The notes beneath the pieces are model-generated. The model was not told the DNA's origin. It did no database searches and was given only the letters and a program-made list of their open reading frames with translations. A DNA stretch of 64,000 nucleotides from Saksenaea vasiformis B4078 (lineage: Eukaryota; Mucoromycota; Mucoromycetes; Mucorales; Saksenaeaceae). Made by a program: the position numbers and the translations under genes. The stretch is from positions 1 to 64,000 of the forward strand of contig JNDT01001359.1 in NCBI GenBank assembly GCA_000697055.1. The letters are read 5' to 3'. Shown here in pieces: positions 55,010 to 64,000 of the stretch (positions are counted from its first letter, which is position 1; each line of letters opens with the position of its first letter).

Positions 55010-57808
55010 TTATAAAGCCAATTCGCGATGGGTCAGTTCTGTTGGTTCTTCATATAATTGGGGCTTGGACTCCACCTGAGCACCACCAAATGTACTCCAC
55101 AAACGAGCATACATACTGGAACGTTTTGTGTTATTGTTGGGCTGACTGCCTAACGAGGTGGCCGATGTAATGGACGAGGCAAAACTATCGGTTGATCCTC
55201 TTCGTTCGTCGCGTGATCGATGGGCCAACATCGACAAGGACGCAGTGGAACTGCGTTTCATATGCATCGACGAACGCTGTTGTTGCTGTGAAGCCTCGTG
55301 CTCTGCCAATTTTACTTTGGCCTCAGCCAGCAGCTTTTCCAATTCACGGCATCGCAATTCGCTCTCAACGTACTTGGTCTGATACTCATCACCTGTGGAA
55401 GAAGAGCCATAGTAATCCATCGAAGCGCATGCTCGGCCACCCAATTGCAATGTATGGCGTCGGCTCAAATCTTTCTTCGTAAAAGGTTGGCCTAACAAAC
55501 GTGCGCCAGCCGCAGAGAGTTGCACACCGCTTTGCTTGTCACCAAACAGCACCTGATGTGCGGCAAACACTTCTTCTGAGAAGGTACGTCGAGGCATCAG
55601 GTACTCGCGCTTCTCTTGTTCTAGTTCACGAATACGACGATCTTGTCGTTCAACGTCTTGGGCAAGCTCCATCTTCTCCATTTGTAGCTCAGCAGCGGTC
55701 TTCTTGCATGCCATGTTCCTCTCTACCACTTCCTCGTTCTCTTTTAGCAAGCGATCAATTTCCTGTAACAGTTGTTCCTTTTCGGCATCTCGTTGTTCAA
55801 GCTCAATTTGTAACGCCTCGTTCTTTTTCACCATTTCTTCTTGATCGGCACGAACAGCATGATATTGCTGTATCACCGTGTCGTACTGGCGCTGCATTGT
55901 CTCGTACTTTTCTTCCATTTCACGGTTAGCGAGTGTCAGTGAAGTCACCTCGGCTCTGAGATTCTGCAATGCGACATCATCCTCATCGATGTCATCCTCT
56001 GTATCTTCGCTCATTTCGTCTACGGAACCGTCGACGGTAGTGGCCACTGTCTCGTTTTCACTTTCATGTGTGCTCTTTGTCGCAACAGAAGAACGTGCTG
56101 AATGGATTTCTGTGACTGGCCCAGACGCTAAAGCACCTGCAACCAGGGCACCGAACTGACCACTCGTTCGTAGGGATTCCACAAACACGTCGAATTCGTT
56201 GCTGCCTGATGCTTTCACTTGTTTTTGTTCTTCCAGTTTCTTCTTGTATCTTTTCAGTCGGCGTTCAAGGAGAGCATTGCGCTTGCTAAGTTGGTCACGC
56301 TCCAGTTGCTCGTCGACATCGCGCATCTTGACCGCCGCCAGCTCATTGGATAGCTCCGCATGATCTTGTTGTAGTTGTGTCAGCGCAGCCATCAGTTCTT
56401 CAATTTGTTGATGGACAATGGGACGATCGTTGGAGAAAGAAAACCATGAATCACGTTTTGTCTTGCGTCCAAAACGCACAGCGAGCATTTGATGTGTACG
56501 TTCTTTTTCTTTTTCCTGTCCACGTTGGCGTGTTTCAGCAATATGTGCCAGTTTCTCTGGTATGCCACCCATGGCCATGGCATCACTAATCAATGCATCT
56601 GTATCGTACAAGAAGGTGGGAGAACGAAGTGTGGTCAACAGCTGCTCAAAGTCGTCTATAGCGAGCAGTCGCTCTTGATTTTTCTGCATCAAAGCCAGTG
56701 CCACGCGTGTCACTGTCGAAGGGACACCTTGAGCAAATGCCAGGTCGTAGATACGCATGACAGCGCGTTCTGGGAAATTATGTGCAAAAAGAGTCAAGTA
56801 CCACTGGGAGGCGTACATGGTGGGATAGATGGTATGATGGTTCAAATGGGCATCCAGTTCAGGGCAGTACTGGGAAAGTAAGATCTGGAACTGATGCAAC
56901 CTCAAATGAAGGCCTTCCATATTCAGTATAAATAATGTTCGCATGTCATACAGTTCCATCAGTCTAAGGTTTTTTTTGTCCGTTTTAGTTTGCTGCACGT
57001 GCACACGCATAAACTCTCACCTGACAAATACACAAAATGCTTGTTTTTCTGGCATCTGTCATAAAGATAGAGAAATCAGATCTGGCTATAACTCACAATC
57101 AATCGATCAAAAAACTTACCACATCCAACAGTGGACTGGCGAGCCATAATAGACCTTGACAGTAACCCACATGTGTATCATACACACTGTATGCTTTTAG
57201 TAACCTTCCCAGGGATTCGTCTTTGTTATAAAGCTTTATATCGCTATCAATAGCGCGTGCATAAGGAGAATCGTCTTCTTGAACAAGACGATCGTACATG
57301 GCTTCCAAGTGCGTATCGGAGGAGGCACGACTCATACTTTGCCAAAGGTCACCACGCACGTCTTTGGGAAGCCCATGTGTACGAAGTTCAGCTGTAAACA
57401 ATCGAGCATAACGAAGCGCATTGGTGGCGTAATCCTGCACAAGTCCCTGCCAAAGATCGCCTGTACGCGTTGGTTGATCACCAACTGATTTGGGATCGGC
57501 GTTCCAAACAGCGTTTTGCCGCTGGACGTACGTGATGAAATCGCTCTCGGAATCCTGATTTTTTTTAAAAAAAGAGATACATGAGTACCACATTTTTCTT
57601 CCTTCTTATTAATATTTTTTACCTGGGGAGATAGTTGTCTATTTGCTTCGTCCAACTGTTCCCATGTTGTTCGTTCGGTTGGTATGGGGTGAAGATGAAG
57701 GTTCAATAGGTCATTGGTGGGATCAGGTCGTTCAGATGGCGAATGGCTTGCCATGTCCACTGGTAGTGTTGTATCAGTAGGAACCTGGAGAGCGACTTCG
57801 GCTGCCAT
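55010..57808 (-). CDS. TBC-domain protein with C-terminal coiled coil (Gyp5/Evi5-like)
   Basis: 869-residue protein in four exons: 57623-57808, 57120-57554, 57021-57055, 55010-56963. The TBC (Rab-GAP) domain lies at about residues 95-310: LRTHGLPKDVRGDLWQSMSR, LLKAYSVYDTHVGYCQGLLW, MRTLFILNMEGLHLRLHQF, TMYASQWYLTLFAHNFP, AVMRIYDLAFAQG. The glutamine finger (YCQG) is present, but where active members have IxxDxxRTFP this one has IDSDIKLYNKDE, lacking the arginine finger. Residues 380-760 are long coiled coils (LTQLQQDHAELSNELAAVK, REMEEKYETMQRQYDTVIQQ). The layout resembles Gyp5/Evi5 proteins in exocytic Rab control; without the Arg it may be a weak GAP or a binding protein. Confidence 0.88.
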
Positions 57809-58558
57809 AGAGAGAAAAAGGAAACTTCAATGAAAGCCGAAAAAAGAAGAAGAAAAGGAGAAAAATGTCGTTTGAATCCAAGAAAACACTCGTTTAGAGG
57901 GAAAAAAAAAAAGGTTTCCGTGATACGTATGTGTTACACTACGGAAAGTAAAAAGTACTTTTTGACCGAAAACAAGAAAGACTAGAATGCAGGTTAAATA
58001 GTAAGTAAGTAGTAACAACACCATCATTCACATGCACCCCTTCAAGGGTGAACATACATCAACTGGACTTCTTTTTCTTTTTCTTTTTTCTTTTCCTTAT
58101 CTTCTTTACCTCCATGCTCCTTTAGCATCTTGAGGAAAAAGAAGGAGCGTGTTCAAAGGCGGAGATGAAGGCGGACTTGGTGTCGGTCATGCAAATCGCT
58201 AAGAGAAAAAGAAGCAAGGAAAAAAGAAAAAAAAAAGTGGGTTGCAGTTTTTTTAACGGGGTTGCTTTCACTGTCGTACTAAAACATGCCGTATAGTTTA
58301 TCAAAACACACACTTTTTTTTTATATACTAAGGGGAACCCTTTTTGTTTTTTACAGCTAACTATGGTAACGTTTGGGGACACGTAAGAAAAGAGATAGTG
58401 TATGTTGAGTTAGTGCATTGCACGTACAGGACATACATTTGTCCATTGAGAATTGAGCATAACCTATGCAAGATATTTTCAACTTCTTTAAAACGAATTG
58501 GCCTGCATTTATCTGTTTCTCATTATCGTCCATAGAAAGAAAAAAAGAAAAAGGTTAG
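57809..58558. other. Intergenic with an uncertain small ORF
   Basis: On the minus strand near 58190-58050, an ATG reads MTDTKSAFISAFEHAPSF and then stops; one base away, the next frame reads MLKEHGGKEDKEKKKEKEKE. A TATA-like run lies upstream at about 58315. It may be a small gene with an unrecognised junction, but I cannot close the frame, so no gene is called. Confidence 0.35.
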
Positions 58559-59649
58559 CTAAACTGTCTCGGATTTGGCGTAACGAGACGAATCGCGTGT
58601 CGCATTGCGTACAGGAATCTTTAATCCCTGTTTGGCAAATGCTTTTGACAGTTCCGTGGATTCTACAAATACCATGAGACCAGTACCTTTGTTTTCCTCA
58701 CTGTTGCCTACCTGTCATCCCAGGAAACTGGATGCAGAAAGGTGTGCATATTTCTTTAGTAAAAAAGTAGAATTTACTTCTTTTTTTTTCGTCTTTTTAC
58801 CTTCTTGGCGGAATAGACGGTAAATGGCTCGGAAAAGACTTGCGCCAGTACCTTTGATTGTGCTCCTTCTTGAAAGTCGTTGCTATGATACACGTTAGAA
58901 ACCTGAAAGAAATCAGAGGGAAAATTTTTACTTTGTCAATTTCATTAAACTGAACCGTAATGTGTAAACCCCTTCCGTTCGAATACTGAGATCGGGAAAA
59001 GCAAAGTACAATCCTTGTTCGCCGTCTGGATTCTTTAGTAGACTTGGTGAGCTCACCAAGGAACCCATCAAGACCCTGGTACACTTTGGTGGATTGGAAA
59101 TAATATTTCGCTCTTCTAACCGATCTGCCGACCATAGTGTAACATGTAGGATAAAGAACGGGATCTGAAGGGTTCTACAAACAAACAACCCCTCTTTATT
59201 CAGCCAGGGTGTCGCTATAGCGATCATGGCATTCCTTTTCTCTCTTACTGGATATCAATATAGGAATCTTGCTTGACGATGAGTTGAACGATAGGTGGTG
59301 GATCAATGGGTCGTCTATCTTTCTCGCCAAATCCACACATACGTGCATGCAGAGGTTGCTGACATACGATCAATTCATACGTCCTAAAACGAACGGTTCA
59401 TATATATAACAAAACGCTGCATTAAAATGAAAACCTGTTTTCGCGTTCGTCGTAGCCAATCGAACTGAGACCTTGTGGAGTTAAGGTTGGTGCGGATTGA
59501 AGTCGCATATCCGTCGGGTGAGGAACGATGGCGTCGGTTGCTGGAGGAGGTACCCGAGATGCATAGGGATTTACAGTTGTAGTTGTAGTATGAAACTGCG
59601 TTGATTCGTAATGAGGTGATGGTACCTCATGGTGAGCATTGGTCATCAT
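58559..59649 (-). CDS. Velvet-domain regulator (VosA/VelB-like)
   Basis: 264-residue velvet factor in six exons: 59435-59649, 59249-59383, 58932-59174, 58801-58882, 58712-58727 and 58559-58662; all junctions are canonical and the frame closes. Velvet proteins bind DNA through an NF-kB-like fold and control development and secondary metabolism. Motifs across the domain: TYELIVCQQPLHARMCGFGE, KDRRPIDPPPIVQLIV, FFILHVTLWSADRLEERN, TRVLMGSLVSSPSLLKN, GLYFAFPDLSIRTEGVYTLR, FSLMKL, and FTVYSAKKFPGMTESTELSK with AFAKQGLKIPVR. The N terminus is Thr/Pro-rich. The domain fills most of the protein, as in VosA or VelB rather than VeA. Confidence 0.93.
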
Positions 59650-59889
59650 AAAATGAGGAAATTTATTTCAGGAAGAGGTGAGAAAAAGTAGGTCTGATCG
59701 TCAACCGCATTTTCCCCCATCCCACAGCCTTTTTTTTCTGGCTCCGTTCCTATCTCGAATTGGTAGGTAACAAAAATGATCTCCCGGCAACAACGTATAT
59801 TATGGAAATGGCATCTTCTCTTTTTATACATTTTTTCCTATCTTACCAGAGAAATGACTAATAGGTTTGTAAAAAGGGAATATGAGTAG

Positions 59890-61429
59890 TTATAGGACCA
59901 AGTCTGCACTCCAATATTTCAACATGTGTGAACATAGTTCGCGTACATTTTCCGTTCGAGGTGATGCCCATAGTCCTAGCGATTCCGTTTGTCGTGCATA
60001 GAAAACACATTGTTCTCCGAAGAATCGACCGTACAAGCGCTTGTTAACAACCGTCTGAAAAAAAAAAAAAGTGAGATTTTCTTTGCAAAAAGGCAAGCGT
60101 TAACGTACATCCAAGGAAGACATCGTATTCCCTCCTTCATGCAATTGCACTGCAAAGTCGTCCGGTAGTACATGAAACGTGCTACCTGAAAGGTACCGCG
60201 TGAGTGCACAGGAGGCTCGGTTGTCTAGGAACCGCTCCGGACACCTATTTATACAATCATGAGTTAACGTGCGTAGGATTGCACTATTTCCAACTAACCA
60301 TGGCTGGACAGATTTACTTTCGATGAATATTGGTTCATACTGATAATCATAGGTCTTAACAGGAAGTAGGTCTGTTGCATTTTGCCATTCATCATAGTCA
60401 AGGGCTCCTTCGCTCCAGTCTTTGTGAGGATCCACAAGTTCCAAGTCACCATGACGTACGGATTCCATCACTTCGGCTTTCGTTTCCGGCACTGGCCCTT
60501 GTCCTCGCCGCTTAAACATGGGAAGTACCAGAACGTCACCGTTTAAAAGCAAAGATGGATAGGTAGCATTGTGCTGCTTAAATGTCCGCCGTAGATCAGT
60601 TGCAACTATGACGTTCGGTGGAAGCTCGCAGACAAACTCTGTACGAGCATACAGGCGAGCCATATTGCGTTGTGCATTGCGAGATAAAATGGAATAATCA
60701 TCTTGCGTATAGATCAGATGAACATCTACCTGCTGTGAAAGATTCATCTGCTGATAAGTCACATGAATATGTTCCTTGTCGTCTTCCGTGGAAATATGCA
60801 GCGTTGCCGAAATCGGTCCTACAGTCGTCCATTCAATACCTCATTTTCCCCTTTTCCTTTTCCTTCTCATTTTCCTTTCTTTTTCTTCACCTTGCCAATG
60901 CTCAATTATCTTTAATAATTCAGGCCATGTTTCTGGTGAGAGGTTGATTGTCAGGGAGAGATCTTGTGGATCGGGTGGTGGCATTGCTTGAAGCCAGTAG
61001 GGTTGGACGTGGCAGGGGGGGGCATATGGGATCTCGGAAAACATTTTTTACATTTTTAATCCATGCGGCATAGCACTTATCGCGGAACGGTTATTTTCTA
61101 AAAAGAAACAGTTACTATCCCCTTATTGCATTTTTCTTGTTTTACCAACCTCGATTGTATGTTCTTTGCGGAATTTCGGTGAACAGTGTACTTTGAATAC
61201 GAAAGAACCAACCCCATAAATGACTACCAGTAAAAATCGTGCAGAACAAGATATAACCAACAAGGATAACGCGAATCAATAATGAACGAGAGAACTTCTT
61301 CTGGGTATCAAAATTGGTTTCGGAGAAGGTATGTTTTGCGTTGCTGTGTGCCCATGGCCATGACAATGGCGAAGAATGTTTACGCCCATGGTCAATGGAG
61401 GCAGATGAGGATGGGATAAAGGGATCCAT
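59890..61429 (-). CDS. LARGE-like glycosyltransferase (GT49 family), type II membrane protein
   Basis: Golgi-type glycosyltransferase. An N-terminal exon from 61429 encodes a cytosolic tail and one membrane anchor (SLLIRVILVGYILFCTIF). The catalytic part reads HVQPYWLQAMPPPDPQDLSL, IIEHWQGPISATLHIST, VDVHLIYTQDD, YPSLLLNGDVLVLPMFKRRG, YEPIFIESKSVQPW, ERFLDNRASCALTRYLSGST, FHVLPDDFAVQLHE, then a last exon from about 60057 that starts TVVNKRLYGRF. These are GT49/LARGE motifs. The first catalytic exon meets the next by a GT-AG intron (HWQ|GPISA). I could not close the junction between the anchor exon and the catalytic exons: the frame passes a stop and an eight-G run near 61015-61022, so a one-base difference there or an undetected intron is likely. 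Confidence 0.78.
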
Positions 61430-61595
61430 ACAAAGGTGGCGTTGTTATCAAAGTGAAAAAAAAGGAGAGTGGCATCTTTTTGCAGGTTTCTATCTCTTTG
61501 GGCTATGTGCCAAAAAAAAAGTTGCATTCAAGGACGGACATTGAAATAGTTTCAGGAGGATCGTCATGGAAAATGAGACCCTTCTTCCTGTTCAT

Positions 61596-62894
61596 CTATT
61601 CATCATTTCTAATGACTGGGTACAAGTAACATAGGAAACCAACCCATTTCAGATCATAGCTTTGCTTATTTCTATGGAATATTTGATGAATCCATTCAGT
61701 AAACACCACAAAATAATACACGCCGAGACCTATGGTTTCCATTATGAGTAAATCATTTATCGTTCCCATCTGCGATCTATCTTACTCGTTCCAATATGCC
61801 ACCAGCCATGCAGCTAAACGAAGGAATAGATGTTTTTAGAAGAGCAAAAAAAAATGGAGAGGTCCTGTCTAAAAAAGGAAATATTACCTGGCTTATGGCG
61901 CCCAATGGTAAGCCGACGACTGATCTCCAGTAGCGTAGCGCTGAACAGAATTGATTATCGACGTTCCAGACCGCAAAAGCCAAGACAAATCCCAAAGCAG
62001 CAAGTCGCAGAAGTTTCAGTAATTTTGGTTTTTCTTTGGTTGTGTCTGGCAAAGTGATACCCAAGTAGCTCGATCGGAACACAACGATAAACACCAGAAT
62101 GGCATAGCAAACCTGATGGAACACCGGATTTTTGATCATCAGATAGGAATAGGTCACAAACGCCGAATAAGCTACTAACAGCAAGCTGAGCTGGAAGCTG
62201 TGTTGACTATCTGGATGCACCTGAAAGCTAAAAATGACATGACATATTTAGAAACCCAAGATCTACTGGGCTTTAAAAACATACATATGCCAAACCATTA
62301 CGGAAGCAACATAGATCACTAGAGACTTGGATAAACATCTAAAGTATAATAAGGAAGAAGTACGTACTTGGTAGTTCATCGAGTAGTTGCAACTCGTACT
62401 GCAATGTCATGTGGAAACACCATCTATAAAAGATTTAATATGAAAAAAAAAGATGTAAGTTTCCATGTTATCTTCTTTCTTTTCTATACAAACGTACGAG
62501 CCGAAGCCAACCAAAATGACACCGAGATACGCGATAATGAAGGAACTGTGGAATTTGTTTTTTACAGTGTTGTAGATGCCGAACAATGATAATAGAACTA
62601 AGGTCACATGGCGAAAAGTTAGAGTTTGGAGGAGATTAAAAGTCTATGTACCGAACGACAAGTTGGTGGTTGTGTTAAAGAACTCCGCTAAATAGGTAGA
62701 AAGAGCGTAGTTTTCCTTCAATTCACTAATGAGTTTTCGTTCGCATGAGGGAAGTTAGTTTCGTTCATTTTACCTCACACCAGTCAATTGTCGAGGTACT
62801 ATATGTAGTTTAGTTGAAGGAAAGAAAAAAAAGGTAAAAGTTGGTTTAAAAACTGAACGTACACTGGACCCCAGTAATAGTCCGTAGTTTCCAT
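61596..62894 (-). CDS. Alkaline ceramidase
   Basis: Membrane hydrolase of the ER/Golgi that splits ceramide into sphingoid base and fatty acid. The gene starts at 62894 (METTDYYWGPVTSTIDWCE); first exons are 62863-62894, 62774-62798 and 62652-62715, with further exons leading to the stop at 61596. Family signatures in order: TIDWCEENYALSTYLAEFFN with NTTTNLSF, then GVILVGFGSWCFHMTLQYEL and QLLDELP, HSFQLSLLLVAYSAFVTYSY, WNVDNQFCSALRYWRSVVGL, QLHGWWHIGTSLGVYYFVVF. The zinc and catalytic residues seen in ceramidases are present: His in WCFHM and the HGWWH pair. Seven hydrophobic segments are expected and most can be seen. The final exon after HIGT requires a GTAAGA...CCATAG intron, and gives the expected C terminus. 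Confidence 0.9.
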
Positions 62895-63235
62895 GTTTGA
62901 AACAAGGCACGGTCTTCAGGACAAAAGAGCGAGAACTAAGCCACAAAGAGCACGCGCCATTGGTTGCTGCACGATAAGGAAATTTTGCTATGAGTCATTG
63001 AGGAAGTTTATCTGTAACCAATCAAATAAGAGGATAATCAGGTAGCTATAAAAAGAGAAACTCCTTGGAACATCTTTTGTTTCTTTACTTTTTTTCTTTA
63101 CAAAAAGTTTTTTCTTTTGGAGTTCTGTTATTCCATACACCTTTTTTTAATTAATCCTACGCTTATTATTATTATTATTTTTTTATAACACTTCTTTACC
63201 TGCACTCTTCTATTTCTTTTAAAGTCACCTCCAAC

Positions 63236-63427
63236 ATGGCTTTCTCCGCTTAAGTGCCCTCCTCGTACAATCCGTACGATTTCAACAACAGAACATTTTA
63301 CACCCAATTTTTTTTATATACAACAACAAGTCAAGCCCATCATGGCGTACGACAAACTTTCAAAATGTCTAAAACTCACGAAGAAAACGTGCAAGTCTCG
63401 AAAACCAGATCCTCCCTGCTGAACTGA
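63236..63427 (+). promoter_or_regulatory. 5' leader with three upstream ORFs
   Basis: Before the main start at 63433 there are three short ORFs: 63236-63253 (MAFSA then stop), 63342-63422 (26 codons, MAYDKLSKCL...) and 63365-63427 (20 codons, MSKTHEENVQ...), the last two overlapping in different frames. The final stop is only 5 bases before the main ATG. This layout, with a tiny first uORF and inhibitory later ones, resembles the Gcn4/Cpc1 type of translational control, but is inferred from position alone. Confidence 0.6.
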
Positions 63428-63432
63428 AACAA

Positions 63433-64000
63433 ATGATGTCTTCTACCAAGCCAACCCTTGAATCCAAGAAAAAAGAAATGATGAATAATAACGTTGACTT
63501 CCAACAACTTTTCCAATCCCTGGCACCACAGCCTGACTCCGTATTTGACGAATGGTTGAATACGGAATTTAGCTCGAATGAGAGTGTCCATTCTAGCCCT
63601 GAGATCACCACGCCTCTGGATGTCTTTTTGGCCTCTCCACCATTTCCATCCAAGGATGAATTGCCGCTCTGTGCTGAAAAACTCTCCCATGGTTCTCGTG
63701 GTGCTGTCGATCTAGATGTTTCCGAAATCCTCCAGTCTCCTCTACCTGCTCCCTCCTCCATGGATCCTTTGGTGTTACCTACGCCTGAACAGCTTTTTGC
63801 CGAAATGACTCAGGTCTTCCCTGCTGCTTTGGCAGCGTTTGCCGCAGCAAATGCCAAGTCAACCACTACCACCACTACTACTCCTACTACTCCTGCTACT
63901 CCTTCTGTTCCCTCGCCGCAACAATCACCCGCGATCATGGTGCCTGCTGTGAAGAATAACACCAAGCCTCCTGTACCTGCCATGTCTCCTGTAACCAGTG
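63433..64000 (+). CDS. Possible Gcn4/Cpc1-like transcription activator, N-terminal part
   Basis: Open frame from ATG-ATG at 63433 to the window end, so the gene is cut. The N terminus is acidic with hydrophobic clusters typical of activation domains: FQQLFQSLAPQPDSVFDEWL, SSPEITTPLDVFLASPPF, DLDVSEILQSPLPAP, LPTPEQLFAEMTQVFPAAL. A Thr/Pro-rich stretch coded by ACC/ACT repeats follows. A DNA-binding domain is not in view, so the bZIP assignment depends on the activation-domain style and on the upstream ORFs. Alternative: any other acidic activator. The frame is not interrupted. Confidence 0.45.
   Translation, partial: MMSSTKPTLESKKKEMMNNNVDFQQLFQSLAPQPDSVFDEWLNTEFSSNESVHSSPEITTPLDVFLASPPFPSKDELPLCAEKLSHGSRGAVDLDVSEILQSPLPAPSSMDPLVLPTPEQLFAEMTQVFPAALAAFAAANAKSTTTTTTTPTTPATPSVPSPQQSPAIMVPAVKNNTKPPVPAMSPVTS

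Noticed and set aside
58050..58190. Small minus-strand protein MTDTKSAFISAFEHAPSF...
   Set aside because: The two plausible halves are in different frames with no valid intron between them; kept only as a note.
58883..58931. Apparent frame error in the velvet gene
   Set aside because: The acceptor at TATCATAG|C with a CTAAC branch restores the frame, as does a second intron between GMT and ESTELSK.

Overview
The window reads as nuclear DNA of an early-diverging filamentous fungus, most likely Mucoromycota (a zygomycete). Genes are compact and carry many 42-75 nt GT-AG introns with CTAAC/TTAAC branch sites. The gene set is fungal: allantoicase, a velvet factor, a Skt5-like Sel1 protein, Hap3, Edc3, GT49 and alkaline ceramidase. 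Fanzor proteins with N-terminal zinc knuckles and an AT-AC intron of the minor (U12) class also fit that group. I cannot name the genus. No rRNA, tRNA or CRISPR array was recognised.

Layout. 1-8.3 kb: the 3' end of an ERGIC3/Erv46 gene, a short TIR element with a perfect 8-bp target duplication, Rrb1/GRWD1, one copy of an unknown intron-containing repeat family, and an AIF-type mitochondrial oxidoreductase. 8.7-13.6 kb: a cyclic-nucleotide phosphodiesterase and allantoicase. 13.6-24 kb: a mobile-element block with a nearly complete Fanzor gene (RNA-guided nuclease family related to TnpB), a GCM/WRKY-like zinc-finger transposon remnant, a second, 3'-truncated Fanzor and a dead Tc1/mariner-IS630 transposase. 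24.6-33 kb: ankyrin protein, eL43, kelch-BTB, uL29 (RPL35) and an HMG-box factor. 33-36.4 kb: gene-poor, with the second copy of the unknown repeat family, a second TIR element and a 38-bp tandem array.

36.4-48.4 kb: Edc3, a probable complex I accessory subunit, a second array of the same 38-bp repeat in inverted orientation, Hap3/NF-YB with the U12-type intron, orotate phosphoribosyltransferase, thioredoxin reductase, a Sel1-repeat protein, TMEM14 and a NADAR-PAH fusion. 51-64 kb: a GATA-like factor, a START-domain protein, a TBC protein whose arginine finger is missing, a velvet factor, a LARGE-like GT49 glycosyltransferase, alkaline ceramidase, and the 5' part of a possible Gcn4-like factor behind three upstream ORFs.

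Most host genes have ordinary unrelated housekeeping or regulatory jobs. For 19 of the multi-exon genes I worked out all exon boundaries and the summed coding length is a multiple of three with canonical splice sites (plus the one AT-AC intron). The Fanzor copies do not close this way: each needs frameshifts, so these are probably real lesions. The GT49 N terminus also could not be closed. The strongest leads are the two Fanzor loci, the U12 intron in Hap3, the unknown spliced repeat family, the two related TIR elements and the NADAR-PAH fusion.
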